DNA of 64,000 nt from Alentia gelatinosa (taxonomy: Eukaryota > Annelida > Polychaeta > Phyllodocida > Polynoidae), in NCBI GenBank assembly GCA_950022655.1, contig OX465590.1, positions 40,636,218 through 40,700,217 on the forward strand. Reading direction: 5' to 3'. Shown here one piece after another: positions 1 to 11,024 of the stretch. Each line of letters begins with the position of its first letter. Position 1 is the stretch's first letter. Made by a program: the position numbers and the translations under genes. The notes under the pieces were generated by a model. The model searched no databases and had not been told where the DNA came from. It worked only from the letters and a program-made list of their open reading frames with translations.

Positions 1-173
1 ATTCCGTCATTTGTTGGCAAACTTGCATCCCTGATTCTATGATATTCGAGCTCCAATTTTGTGGTTTACACATGTATATATATCACCTTAGTTTATACTT
101 CAAATATGTGTTAGATAACACAGGAGTGCCACAAGCGGCTGCACAATAATACGTTGGCGTACATGGACATCGT
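1..173 (+). repeat. Diverged partial copy of the 570-bp R570 repeat
   Basis: Matches the middle of the copy at 34746-35320 (GCTCCAATTT, TTAGATAACACAGG, ACACAATAATAC in the same order), but is clearly more diverged. Runs off the left edge. Confidence 0.6.
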
Positions 174-310
174 ATACCAGCTGGCTGGCACTCATTTTCA
201 GTGGCTGACACTAATTTCGCCTGGTTGGTGGAGCACACCCTTAAAACAACAATTGCAGATGTGACTATCTGATCATTACAACCATCACGAAGAAGCCATC
301 ACTGCCGTAC

Positions 311-459
311 CGTGACGCTCAAAGGGCACGTCATCCTCGACGAAAGGCTCGAAGTCAGCGCGATGTTCCATCATGTATTTTGTGACGTCAATGCGGAACT
401 TATGGTGGTTCCGGCCATGTCCCTGCATCTGATCACCTAACGCCCGGAACAGACAGTTT
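311..459 (-). CDS. OTUD3: OTUD3 coding exon 2
   Basis: 149 nt. Acceptor aatttcag, donor gtacgg. Encodes the catalytic Cys ([10 protein letters not shown]) and the conserved [12 protein letters not shown] segment. The intron after it runs off the left end of the window. Confidence 0.87.
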
Positions 460-1799
460 CTGAAATTAAACGACACATTCATAATTATACACACAAAGAT
501 AATGTGTTATGTATATTTCATACATCAGGTTTTTATAGTTTTGTAATAAGATCTTCGGCAAAGCCGGTATCTAAGTTAGATTTTTTGGTCTGTCTGTTGG
601 GGTAGTTTAACGTCCAATATGTTCTATTAGACTTATTTTGGGTTTGATGGTGATTGAATCTATGAGGGGAATTCAGGTAGAAATCTCACCCCTACACATT
701 TACCTAGATGAGAGTTCTTTTACTTCCCACAACATATAGACATGGATTTAAGTGAGAAATAGCCATACTGGATCCTGTAAAGATACGGTCTATCACTGAG
801 CTGGTGCCTGTTTCATAGGGTAAACAAATATCTTTAGATAATAGATTCAGCATCAGTCAATTTCTAAGAAGGGAATTGCCTATCCTATATAGTACTGGAG
901 ACTAAGCGTACATGTATTATAGCCCTTGGATTTGTATTAACTTGTTCATTTTTCTACTTTTTTGTACTTTTTGTACTTTTTTTCTGTCAAGAGTTTTATC
1001 TACGGCATGCTGTATCTACTTTTCTGATTACGGTATTATACTTTAAAAAAAATATTATTTTGCTGTAAAATGTGTCTTATTTACCATGTAATATCTAAGA
1101 GTTGATAAAATTGATCTGAATTGAAAAAAAATAGATAGAACTGACCCGTCGCCAGTCACAAGACAATTACTTAGAAAGCCGTAGAATACAATAAGAAGGA
1201 AACTGATGAGTGTTTGGTCTGTGTCCTCGTTTGTCATCGAGTTTGGAGTGCTCAGTAATATGAACGAGGCGATAGCTGAGTGAATATTCTGAAGCACTCC
1301 AAACAAGATGGTGAACAGGGACTCAGACCAAGCACGAATATGTTTCTGATTTTATCTTAGCCTGGAAATATTCATCTTTTCATCACCCGTTGAGAACGAG
1401 TTACCGTTCTCGCAAGCCTATTGAGAACGAGTTCGTAATGCTAAGACTATGGAAGTTTATATCAGGCTAAGATAATTAGGAGTGCCACTATGTTTAAAAT
1501 TAAATACAGAGTGGGTCATGTAAAGATACGGCCTGTCATTCAGCTGGTGCCCATATCAGAGAATAAACAAATAGAGACTGCAGAACTGACCCGTCGCCTG
1601 GTATGTCCCGGAGCTGAAGCCCCATCTTCGCCATCTGAGCCGCAAAGCTTGTGAAGTTCTCGTCGTCGGCGAGGTAACTCTCCATCTGCTGCTGTTTGCG
1701 GTACGCGTGGCGAGCCACTCGCTCGTCCCTCTTACGCGCCATCTTGTCCAAACGCTCACTCTTTGTCGTGTGGCGGTTCGCCTTTTTGCGCGATGACAT
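311..1799 (-). CDS. OTUD3: OTUD3-like deubiquitinase, 5' part of gene (exons 1-2)
   Basis: OTU-family cysteine protease that removes ubiquitin from substrates in the cytosol. Two exons are visible, 1591-1799 and 311-459. The basic N-terminus (MSSRKKAN, then [16 protein letters not shown]) and the block [22 protein letters not shown] match the start of animal OTUD3. Exon 2 continues with [18 protein letters not shown] and [14 protein letters not shown]. The catalytic D-G-N-C is split by the intron: exon 1 ends in GG before donor gtcagt, and exon 2 starts A-AAC-TGT after aatttcag, giving Asp69 and Cys72. Exon 2 ends in phase 1 before gtacgg; the His-containing rest of the OTU fold lies off the left edge. 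I chose the Met at 1799 because it aligns with the family start. An in-frame Met at 1853 is the alternative. The gene is divergent from NIP7. Confidence 0.88.
588..745 (-). mobile_element. 5'-truncated copy of the same SINE
   Basis: Reverse complement aligns with the body and tail of the SINE at 13331-13669 (GGGAAGTAAAAGAACTCTC, GTAAATGTGTAGGGGTGAG). The tRNA head is missing, as expected from incomplete reverse transcription. In OTUD3 intron 1. Confidence 0.75.
1206..1476 (+). mobile_element. Foldback element, family FB-a
   Basis: Palindrome with arms GTGTTTGGTCTGTGTCC.. and GGTGAACAGGGACTCAGACC, tip GAACGAGGCGATAGCTGAGTG. The module runs from TTATCTTAGCCTGG to CAGGCTAAGATAA and holds the box AATGCTAAGACTATGGAAG. 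Reverse copy 7840-8016, partial copy 24670-24795. In OTUD3 intron 1, just past exon 1. Confidence 0.7.
1591..1799 (-). CDS. OTUD3: OTUD3 coding exon 1
   Basis: 209 nt, ending in phase 2 at donor gtcagt (1585-1590 on the plus strand). Encodes the basic, coil-like N-terminus and the start of the OTU domain up to the catalytic Asp. If the upstream Met is used, it starts at 1853. Confidence 0.87.
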
Positions 1800-2905
1800 T
1801 GACGAGTGGCGGCTCACAGTGAGTTTCCGTTCCCGATGTACATTTGTCTCCAAGGTCGTTTACTTACTGGGTCTGTGTCGAGAGAAGAGAGGTGGTAATT
1901 TCTCATAATGCTTAATAGGTTATGATCTATTCAAGTAGATGTTGAATCTACTCTCAACTCTACAAATATGGAAGCTCTTAGAGCTCAATATATACATGGT
2001 AAGAACTTGTGATTTAATCAATTTTCTTGCACAAGGTCTAGATCTAGTGGTTGCTACGATTAGTACGAAGCGTAGCGTCCAGTTAAACTAAACGGATATT
2101 ATATGGGATTTAGTCAAATACGGATATGTTCAACATTGGGTATAATTTCAAACCGTGTCTAGATGATTATACAAGGAGTGGCTTTTGACAGGACAATGGT
2201 TTGTGAGTAGTTGTCCGAAGAGTATTAATTCAGTGTTCTTTCAGTGTGAATTTCTTCTATAACCAAAAAGAAAAACTCCCTGGCAACTGATTTCAGACAG
2301 ACTGAGAGGCAAAATCTCTCATGCTCTTGCGAGTGATCTACAGCATAAAACACTAACGACAGTCGACATATGGGTAACTGGACCAACCATAAAAGAAAAA
2401 AATATTGATTCGGTTAGAACAAATATTAAAAACAATTTACAACCAGTGTCTGAGTGGATGTATTATCATTAAATGAGTGAAAGTGAAAGGGTGCATAACT
2501 TGAAAACTTGCAAAATCCGGAGATTATTTCCATTTCGACTTTCATTTTGAAGGAAATGAATTATACCAGCTTTAACTTACCTTCCCAATTTTTAGTAACA
2601 CATAAGGTTCCCTTTGCTGAATGAACTTGAACTGTCAGCATTACGTTCCAGACATTTAGTGGCATTTATTTGATGTAGTTTGTCTAGTTTTGCCAAAGAG
2701 TTGTGAAAAACCGGATGTGCAATAACAACAACTTCCGGGTTCAGTTACGGAGCGGCGCAGTGTGTAGCAGTGCACTGCACCGCTTGTTAGTTTGGGGAAG
2801 TTCGCTGCACGTGTTAGAGTTTACAAAATCTTGGAAAGGGGAAATCATCGTAAATTTAATTGAAATCTACAATTTGGAAATAATTTATATTTACGGCTAG
2901 GAAAG
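1800..2905. promoter_or_regulatory. Shared intergenic region between OTUD3 and NIP7 (likely bidirectional promoter)
   Basis: About 1.1 kb between the two divergent start codons. Near NIP7 there are two ETS-like motifs, ACTTCCGG at 2731-2738 and its reverse form CCGGATGT at 2711-2718, in a locally GC-richer patch (2710-2820). ETS sites are common at housekeeping and ribosome-biogenesis promoters. No TATA box is obvious there. The middle (1920-2700) holds nothing I can identify. Promoter function is inferred from layout only. Confidence 0.4.
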
Positions 2906-2961
2906 ATGAGGCCGCTTACGGATGAAGAGACGAAGACATTCTTCGAAAAGCTATCAAAATA
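2906..2961 (+). CDS. NIP7: NIP7 coding exon 1
   Basis: 56 nt encoding [18 protein letters not shown] plus two bases of Tyr19. Donor gtaagt. Phase 2. Confidence 0.95.
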
Positions 2962-5900
2962 GTAAGTAATGCTAACATTGTTCTATTATCGCCCATGATA
3001 CTGAAACCCAATTCAGTTCATAACTACTACGTACCAATGCGCCGTAATGTAGATGTACTACAGTTCTCGGGTAAGCCAAGTAATGAATAGTTAGGGGTCT
3101 ACAACTCTTACGGCAGTTTCATATTAGAGAAATATCAGTGGAGCAGGGGATCCACCAACGTAGTGAGTAGCCAGTTTCTCTAGCCTAGCCGTCGGTAAAT
3201 TTTAAAGATGTACACCCCTCGTGTCCCCGTAGTCGTAGGTGGTGAATGTTTTACCTACCGTGTCCCTAGCCAGTATAACCAGACCAGTGCCAACAGGTCT
3301 GGTTGGCTCTCAATGCTGAGCCTGATGTTCAAATCTGTTCTCGCACACACCCTACCAGTAATATACACTAATTTGATATTCAATAAACATAGACGTTAGG
3401 GCCCACTAACTTAGTAAAAGTCTGGATGGCCCACCCTACTCCGGGGGGGTGAAAGCCTCACTGGCGCCTCGGCCGCACCGCGATGCCTGGCGCTGGGAGG
3501 GAGAAATAGCAGAAGTGGACGTTAGGGCACACCAATTTTTTTTTCAGAAGTGGTCAATTCATTTATCTCTCCTACTCCTAGATTACTTTTAGAACCATCA
3601 ATAATAACTTCATCTCCCTTGACATAGTCTGTTCTTGACCACAGGTTGGCTCCATGATGCTTTATGTCGATGTTATGATAGGTGGGCCCTACCGTCCTGA
3701 TAAGTGGGCTCTAACATCCCTATACTTTAGTTAGGGCTACTTAGAAAAGGGAATTGGACGCCTTGAGCCTTTTACCGTTTGAGCCTCCTGTCAGCGCGAA
3801 AACGTGGACGCCTTGAGCCTACCCCGTGGACGCCTTGAGCCTACCTCATTTTAGTTCCGATTAGCGAGTTAGGATTAGAAAAGGGTTGGGTTAGGGTTGA
3901 GTATATATGACTATAAACCAGTATAAGTACACTTTTCAAAGTTTTTTTATATGTAGAAGCTCAAGGAAACCAAAATGGGGTAGGCTCAAGGCGTCCACGG
4001 AAAGGCTCAAGGCGTCCAGGGCTCGAATTGTCCCTGGCTCAAGGCGTCCATGAACCCTTAGAAAAGTACTAACCATAGCAGTCTGATAGCAGTTAATTAT
4101 GATTACCGGACATTAAAATCAACCAAACCAAAAACCCTTGCAGGACGAACTTTCAAAGTTAGAGTAGGGACGGCTGTATCCGATGATCATAATCAAGAGA
4201 TTGCACCCCTCAAGGTAGCATACCGGTACTATCAATGAATACGAGTATTAAACGGCCCGAGGTAATATCGGCCCGCCGGCGCCTCCCACCACGGACCCGG
4301 GAGAGAGGCGTCAGAGTGGGGGCAGGCTGTTGTTGGTCTCCCATCCCCGACAACGACTTGGCAAGTCATAACTCTGTGAATATTCGAATAAATAATCTAG
4401 AAGCGCCGAGTGAAGACTAATAAACTGCTAAAGACATGAGGAAAACGATCAGCAAGTTTATATTTAGATTCATGGTGGGGAATATATGTTTATTTGCTGT
4501 TCCGCGTTCCATCGCGAATGTCGGGCCGATATTACTCCGGACCGTTTCTACCTGCTACCCTATCGGTCACACTTTTCAGCATTAAACTTAGCAACGTCAT
4601 AAAAGCTATACCACCAAGTTTGCAATACAGTTTATATGTTGACGACCTGCTAATTTCTGTTAGTGGGACCAATTTGCACATGATGACAAGATGCCAATGT
4701 GCCTTAATTATGTAAACAAAGGTGCAATAGAAAGTGGTTTGGGATTCTCAAATATTAATTGCTGAAGAGTATCACCTAAATGAGCTCATCCAGGGTAAAT
4801 AGAACTTCCTTTGTGAGATTAGCTCTTTTAGATAATCTGTGCCTTAACATTGTCTTATGGTCTATTTACTCTTATATTTCAGTATCGGTGAAAATATCAA
4901 ACAGCTTATTGACCGTCCAGATGGCACCTACTGCTTCAGGCTTCACAAGGACCGCTTGTTTTACGTCAGGTAGATAGATTTACCAGTTGGCTTTCATTCA
5001 TATATGTTTTTATTATGAAATGCATTTGATTGCATTTATTACCCGCCAATGTGTTTTCTATGGACACTCTGTATTAGGTGGATTATCGTAAAACTGGATG
5101 AGTTTTAATATTGGCCACCGTATGCCACAACTGGAGTTTGGCATAGTGACTTCATGAGGCGAAGCCAAGTGAAGTCCGGAGCCAAGACTCCAGGAGTGGC
5201 ATGCAGTGGCCAAGATTAAAACGAATCAGGTTTTGATTTTATCCTACCCTGTCTCCTCGATTTTGGAATATAACATGATAACAATTCTGTATGCCACTAG
5301 TGGCATATCAAGTCTGTATGCCAGTCAGCGTGGCATACGGAAACTCAATGTTAAGCCTATGGGATTTTATACTAGGGGTAGGATAAATTTCTATATGCCC
5401 CGGGTATGTTGATACACACTCCCTATGTGATTTCTATGGGCACTTTGTATAAGGTGGATATATCTGTATGTTCCAGGTATGGTGATATACACTCCCTATG
5501 TGTTTTCAGTGTGTACTTTTTTTCCGTATGCATGCTTTATCAGAACCCAGAGCATACAACACTTCTGTATGCTCTCGGTATGTGGATACACACTCCCTCT
5601 GTGTTTTCTGAAGAGGAACTCATTGTGTGGAAATACTATTTCAGATGCATATTCTCAGTGTTTTTATAGAATATATTTTACAGTATTTTTCCTTTTTATG
5701 TTTTGCAGTGAAGAATTGATGAAACGTGCAGCAAATATAGCCCGACCCAATTTGATTAGTTTTGGAACATGCTTTGGTAAATTTACAAAGACCGGAAAGT
5801 TTAGACTTCAGATTACAGCATTGGAGTTCCTAGCCCCATATGCAAAGGTAAGTCTTTTAACATTCACTTCGATGTCGTATTGATCTTTTTATTCAAGCGT

Positions 5901-8900
5901 AGTTCCAACAAACCTAGCAATCACTCATGGTGATAGAGCGGTCCTTCAGCTCAGCTTTATTTACGCAGATTGTTTATGAATCACCTCAGGGAACCTGTAT
6001 GGTTTCCTCCATGTTAAAACGGCACAAAGGGTGCATGTCCAGCTTCTTTGAAATCTATAGTACATGTACCAAAAACAATCTAGATGAAAATTGTCATTGA
6101 TAAGGGAACCAAAACGGCCATGCAATTAAAAAACCAGCTGACCAAAACACCAGCTGATGTCAACGGCCGCTTTATTGACATTTTTCTTAATTATCATGCT
6201 AATTTCTAACTCCCTGCAATGTATCTCAGACGATAAAGAAATGATTAAAATGAAATAAGAACAGTAATATAGCGGAACAAGGGTTATATATGAGTATTGT
6301 CGCCTTGATTTGTTATTACGACCATTTTTGAACGCCTCTCAGTGTAGAATACTACAGAGATGTCAGTTTTCCACTTTTCCGTGGAAATCCACTTTTCCAT
6401 ATTCAGTTTGTGTAATTGCTTTTATTTACATCAAACAAAGATAATTTTGATTTAGCCTCATTTATGCCAATAAAACAGTGATATGAAGCTCCCGACAGAC
6501 CCTTAGCCCCATGGCATGGCCGACAGGGTCATATTATCCAAGTTTTCCCGATCTCTCTCTGGCAGAAAAATCCACACAAAAAAAAATTTCCACTTTTTTC
6601 CCTGACACCAACTGACATCCCTGATACTAGAGGAGTAACCTTCGCTGGGTGTTGATTGATGTGGCAGGGATGCCAGTTGGTAGGATTTTGCCTACATGTA
6701 GGATTTTCATTTTAGTCTCAAAGTGATGAAAGGTTCAAGAAATTGTATGTTTTGAGAACAAAATAGACTCCAGGTTCCCTGAAATCTAAATGTTAGATAA
6801 ACTTGTTCTGTAATCTTTCAAAATTCCGAATTTAGCTACCCCGAGTACACTCAGTAAGAGGCCCTATGGATCCCAGTGCTCCAACCTAGAACTGTAGGAT
6901 GGTAGGATTCCTGTAGGAAATGCTCCTACGGATAAGGGCAAACTTGAATACTGACTTCTGATTGGCTTAAAATATATGCCCAAGAATCTGCTAGGAGAGT
7001 GATGGGGATTCCCCACACACCATGTGCGTTTTAGGTGATACATAGACTGGCCTCAGTCCCCATGTAGGAATTTTTTCTGACCCCAACTAGCATCCCTGAT
7101 GTGGGTATTTTTGTCTCAGTATAAGATCTGGCTGAAGCCGTCGGCGGAGCAGCAGTTTGTGTACGGGCACCACGTGATGAAGTCCGGCCTGGGTCGGATC
7201 ACCGAGAACTGCCCGCAGTACCAGGGCATCATCGTCTACTCCATGGCCGACCTGCCCCTCGTGAGTACTTCTCTACCACCTTCACCGGCAAACAGGAAGC
7301 TGATGTTCGTTTAACCCTTTAAGGACGGCCGCCTATGGCAGAACTACACACATGGGGACGGCAACTAGTGTCTATGTACAGTTTTAGGGGACGGGGACAT
7401 TTTTCTCTGAACTCAAAATTCGAAAGTTTATCACATGATAAAATTTGTTATCCTTAATATTTCTATTTCCATTATTTAGAATTCTAAAATATGAAGTTAT
7501 GCCTACATTCTGTGCAAATTTCAAGTTAATTGATAAAATATTTCCTTTTCAAAAGCAAAAATACATAATTTCATAGATACCCAGCAAATGATGCCTTAAG
7601 GCATCATCCGCCTCCGACCGGGTGATGCCTTAAGGCATCATCCGCCTCCAGCCGGGTGATGCTTTAAGGCATCATCCGCCCTTAAAGGGTTAATCATTAT
7701 CACACAAGTGATACATCTTAGAACTTTGAATAACGGGTTCTATCTAAAATAAAAACGTACATACGGCTGAAATATGGCGGACTTGTATTGTGAAGTGAAT
7801 GAATAGTCTGTCTCTGATTGAACGAGAGTCATATATTATCTTAGCTTGGTATAAACGTCCAGGCTAAGATAAAATCAGGAAAATATTTGTGTTCGGTTTG
7901 AGGCCCCGTTCGCCATCTCGTTTGGAGCGTTTCAGAATATTCATTCGGCTATCGCCTCGTTCATATTACTGCATGCTCCAAACGAGATGGTGAACACTCA
8001 TCAAATTCTTCCTTATAAGCAGATTATCCATCGTATATAAAATGTATGTGGACTTTATTCGAAAAGATGGATAATAAATGAAACAAACGATGGTTATGTT
8101 GAAAGGTGGCTCTTTATTCAACACTTATGGACGACCTTTTAGACGACTAAGACTGTCTTAGCGAACGAACTTAAATAGAGTTAAATGATAACCCTTGTAC
8201 GAGGTACAAAAAAGGGTCTTCATGTACGAGCCTAGATTATTAAACGGGCCCCAGAATCATGATAACTTTCAGTGCATGATGAAGTTTTCTAAATTCTTAA
8301 ACGGGCCCCTGTGTCTGTGTTACAGTTTGTTGTTTTTTTTAATTGAGCAAGCTCTTTCTTTATTTCACTTGTAGAACAAACATTCATTCTTTCCTGAGTG
8401 TATATAGTCATGATTTTCGATCTTGATAAACATGTTAATTCACAAATGAAGTGTAGAGTTCAGCACCAACCATAATGATAAAATGTTATCATAGCATTGT
8501 CCTTAATCTATGAATAGAGGGACCCTGGATGAAGTTGTCCCATTACACTCACTGCCATATAAGGAATAGAGTAGACCCAGTAGCCAATGACTGCATTCGC
8601 AGCAAACCCCGACATTCACCCTGACCTCCTTACATGATATTTATAGCGTCTTGGTACGGTTCTACAGTCGAGAGTTGACCTAGAATCTAGTGGGCCACAA
8701 CCACCCTCGACATCCCGTTTAGTAACACCATAGTATTTCAAACACAATTTGACTCTTATACGGCAGTTTGCTCTATTCCTATATACCTATGGCTGTACAC
8801 TCTATGCTTACACCACGCTCTGGGGGGTGGAGTAACTATCTACCCAAGGTTGGTATACTACCCAAGGTTGCCGTATACTACCCAAGGTTGACATTTAGAC

Positions 8901-9303
8901 CAATCAGATTGTCTCTTATTAAACCACATTTGAAGGTATATAGGAATAGGGAAACCAAGTACCAGTGAAAGGAAGTCAAAATTACTCGGTAAGGCTTGGA
9001 AAAATTACTGCCCGCGGCCAGGGCCTTGGGCAGTAATTTTTCCAAGCCTTACCTCGTAACTTTGACTTCCTTTCACCGGAACATAGTTTCCCTCTATTTT
9101 GTCTTTTTTTTCCCTTTTCCCTTGGCCCCTTTGTCTTCCCCTCATGTGTTCCAGTTGTTGAGAGATGTGTCTTTTCTTGTCAGGGTTTCGGGGTTTCGGC
9201 GAAGACGACTGCCGAGTGTCGCCATGCGGACCCGATGGCCATCGTGGCCTTCCACCAGGCGGACATCGGCGAGTACATCCGCACTGAAGACACGTTAACT
9301 TAA
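2906..9303 (+). CDS. NIP7: 60S ribosome subunit biogenesis protein NIP7 (complete, 5 exons)
   Basis: NIP7 is a small nucleolar RNA-binding protein needed for 27S pre-rRNA processing and 60S assembly. Joining 2906-2961, 4883-4969, 5709-5847, 7120-7260 and 9184-9303 gives 180 aa, the usual length for the family. Conserved blocks can be read in order: [72 protein letters not shown], then GFGVSAKTT and [11 protein letters not shown] in the C-terminal PUA domain (about residues 95-170). All junctions are GT-AG with matching phases (2, 2, 0, 0). The start is in a good context (A at -3). Introns of 0.7-1.9 kb carry a LINE fragment, foldback elements and a MITE. AATAAA follows the stop by 45 bp. Confidence 0.96.
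3750..4056. mobile_element. Iteron-type MITE with telomere-like core and 10-bp direct repeats
   Basis: Flanked by an exact 10-bp direct repeat CTTAGAAAAG (3740-3749 and 4057-4066). The ends carry three copies of TGGACGCCTTGAGCC on the left and three in the opposite sense on the right. The centre has GGGTTGGGTTAGGGTTGAG, telomere-like. A 9-10 bp target duplication fits Mutator-like transposons. In NIP7 intron 1. Confidence 0.75.
4494..4770 (+). pseudogene. Degraded LINE reverse-transcriptase fragment
   Basis: An open stretch in NIP7 intron 1 reads [19 protein letters not shown] and [22 protein letters not shown] is the polymerase active-site motif, and LSVTLFxIK plus SLYVDD are typical of non-LTR retrotransposon (Jockey/CR1-like) reverse transcriptases. 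The frame shifts near 4706; the next frame continues [12 protein letters not shown], matching the usual post-YVDD helix. Only a core piece of the domain is left and no ends are visible. It is a dead fragment. Confidence 0.8.
4883..4969 (+). CDS. NIP7: NIP7 coding exon 2
   Basis: 87 nt. Acceptor ttatatttcag, donor gtagat (non-consensus at +4 to +6). Completes Tyr19 and reads [18 protein letters not shown] onward. Leaves phase 2. Confidence 0.94.
5082..5387 (+). mobile_element. Foldback element, family FB-b
   Basis: Palindrome arms ATCGTAAAACTGGATGAG.. and ..GATTAAAACGAATCAGG, tip TCATGAGGCGAAGCCAAGTG. Module TTTATCCTACCC...AGGGGTAGGATAAA with box AATGTTAAGCCTATGGG and repeated GTATGCCAC/GTGGCATAC motifs. 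In NIP7 intron 2. Confidence 0.75.
5709..5847 (+). CDS. NIP7: NIP7 coding exon 3
   Basis: 139 nt. Acceptor ttttgcag, donor gtaagt. Encodes the [15 protein letters not shown] and LAPYAK core of the N-terminal domain. Ends in phase 0. Confidence 0.95.
7120..7260 (+). CDS. NIP7: NIP7 coding exon 4
   Basis: 141 nt. Acceptor tttgtctcag, donor gtgagt. Encodes [13 protein letters not shown] through YSMADLPL, the start of the PUA domain. A TTAA-flanked MITE begins about 55 bp beyond the donor. Confidence 0.95.
7315..7689. mobile_element. TTAA-flanked piggyBac-like MITE
   Basis: Terminal inverted repeat CCCTTTAAGG, with TTAA at both borders (7311-7314 and 7690-7693), as for piggyBac-type insertions. 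Internal palindromic repeats GATGCCTTAAGGCATCATCCG occur three times near the right end. Starts about 50 bp past the NIP7 exon 4 donor. Confidence 0.75.
7840..8016 (-). mobile_element. Foldback element, family FB-a, reverse copy
   Basis: Begins in a shortened module (CTTAGCTTGG...CAGGCTAAGATAAAATC) followed by the GCCATCTCGTTTGGAGCG palindrome with tip CATTCGGCTATCGCCTCG. In NIP7 intron 4. Confidence 0.65.
8771..9097 (+). mobile_element. Foldback element, family FB-j, copy 1
   Basis: Module ATTCCTATATACCTATGG...AAGGTATATAGGAATAGGG with three CTACCCAAGGTTG repeats. Then a palindrome (ACTCGGTAAGGCTTGGAAAA and its inverse) with tip GCCCGCGGCCAGGGCCTTGGGC. In NIP7 intron 4, ending 86 bp from exon 5. 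Confidence 0.7.
9184..9303 (+). CDS. NIP7: NIP7 coding exon 5 (terminal)
   Basis: 120 nt including the TAA stop. Acceptor tcttgtcag. Encodes [19 protein letters not shown] and the [15 protein letters not shown] terminus typical of NIP7. Confidence 0.95.
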   Translation, partial: GFGVSAKTTAECRHADPMAIVAFHQADIGEYIRTEDTLT

Positions 9304-9347
9304 TCCGCGGTCACCCGACCCCATCATGTCACAGTCCATCAGTTTGT

Positions 9348-9353
9348 AATAAA
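9348..9353 (+). terminator. NIP7 polyadenylation signal
   Basis: AATAAA 45 bp after the NIP7 stop codon, followed by unremarkable sequence. Assigned by position. Confidence 0.7.
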
Positions 9354-9409
9354 CCATCTCCATCAACCTCCACAACACAAAGTGTCAGCCGCTTTCATTT
9401 AGGTTGGAA

Positions 9410-9440
<31 letters not shown>

Positions 9441-10455
9441 TTTTAGGTTTGATGTCTACTTTTATCAGAGATGGTAGTTCTCCTATTTTCCAAGGAAATC
9501 CTTGTTTTTTATTTTCAGTTTATCAAAATTGTTTCCCCTGTGTACAGCAAAGAGAAAATATATTGGGCCTCATTCCCACCAATAGACAGTGGTTCGACCC
9601 TCCCCACACACCCCAGCCCCATTCCATGACCTCACCTGACATCCCTGCGTATGGACATTAAACAGCTTTCCCTGAATAGAAATAAATTGTGAAACATGTA
9701 TACAGGCCTCCTAGTGAAGCATGTAAAAACATGTACGTAATTCAGGGATGCGAGTTTTCCACTTTTCATCGGAAATGCACATTCCCATGGCTAAGCTGTA
9801 GCAGAGGACATTAAAGGGCAATTTTCTAAATTTTGTATATTAGGCTTAGATGTCCAGCCAAGATACTGTTACTTGTTCATTATACATTTCTGGGCTTTTG
9901 GTGTGTGTATATATGAAAATGATTTGTTGACCCTATATTGCCATAACAAAAAATTTCACTTCTTTCTGACCCCCAATTGACATCCCTGACAGTGATGTAT
10001 ATATATATATATATTTTTTAATTAAACACAGTTAAGTGTTACTATGTCATCTCTACTGGAATAGGTTTTCTTGACCTCCGTTAGACTAGGTTACAAAATC
10101 TAGAAGTGTAATGCACTACAAGCTACCATTAAGTTTGATTATTGTGATATTCTATTTCAAGTTGGGGTATTGCTTCAGGTCTGTTTTAATTATATTACTG
10201 ATCATGTTACACTGAACGGCTGTGTGGGCCGTTAATAAATAAGCAAGAGCAAGATGTTATAAACCAATTTTATTTCAATATATAAAGTCTACATTTAAAA
10301 CTAATGACCATCAAAACGGCAACAGGCTGTGGGATCATGGCGTAAATAAACACCCAAAATATACAGAATTTCCGCACAGTCTGATATAAAATCGTGCAAA
10401 GAGAGTCCTGACATTAAGGACGATGCGGCTCTCGGCATCGGCCTCTCTCAAGGTT

Positions 10456-10752
10456 ATAGGGGAAACCTATGAAAGTTTAGGGTTAGAGCTCGTATCCCAT
10501 CGAGTTTGAATCGCGTAGTAATTCACAAGGCGAAGCCGCGTGAATAATGTACTAATTCACATGAGATGGGATCAAGCTCTGACCGTAAACTTGAAAATAG
10601 GTTTCAGAATCTATCTCATCCTTCACATTGACTAATGGGTTAACCTTTGTGACATAATCCTCCATTGAGTATTTTTTCTAAATATCTCATGGGTGCTGGA
10701 TATGAGTTCTCAATGTTGAGTCTATAGAGAAAAATACCAGGAATGAGATAAA
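10456..10752 (+). mobile_element. Foldback element, family FB-c
   Basis: Starts TATAGGGGAAACC. Arms (GTTAGAGCTCGTATCCCATC..) surround tip TTCACAAGGCGAAGCCGCGTG. Module runs from ATCTCATCC to GAATGAGATA with box AATGTTGAGTCTATAGAG. In the NIP7-ABCG interval. Confidence 0.72.
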
Positions 10753-11024
10753 CTACAATAAGTTATCAGTGTAAGTAGATATTTCAGGCAAGAGAATTTT
10801 TCATCGATCAGCAGATTTCCACTGTATTTTTTGTTTTGTTTCCCGTCCCCATGACCATTTATGAGATCAGTGTAACTCAGATGAGTAAATGTATCTCTTA
10901 TTTTGGTGAGGGCTGGGAGTGTGGGGTGTACAGGGGATCCGCAGACCCCAACCTACACACTCGTGAAATGAACACTACACCAGTTTGCCTTGTTGTCTGT
11001 GTTTTTCTAAAAAGAAAAGGCCAT

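Noticed and set aside
5479..5883. 134-codon open frame
   Set aside because: It overlaps NIP7 exon 3 and simply extends the exon frame into intron and repeat on the left; the splice acceptor at 5708 marks the true exon.
8996..9298. 100-codon open frame over NIP7 exon 5
   Set aside because: Out of frame with NIP7; it reads through a foldback palindrome and the exon in another frame.
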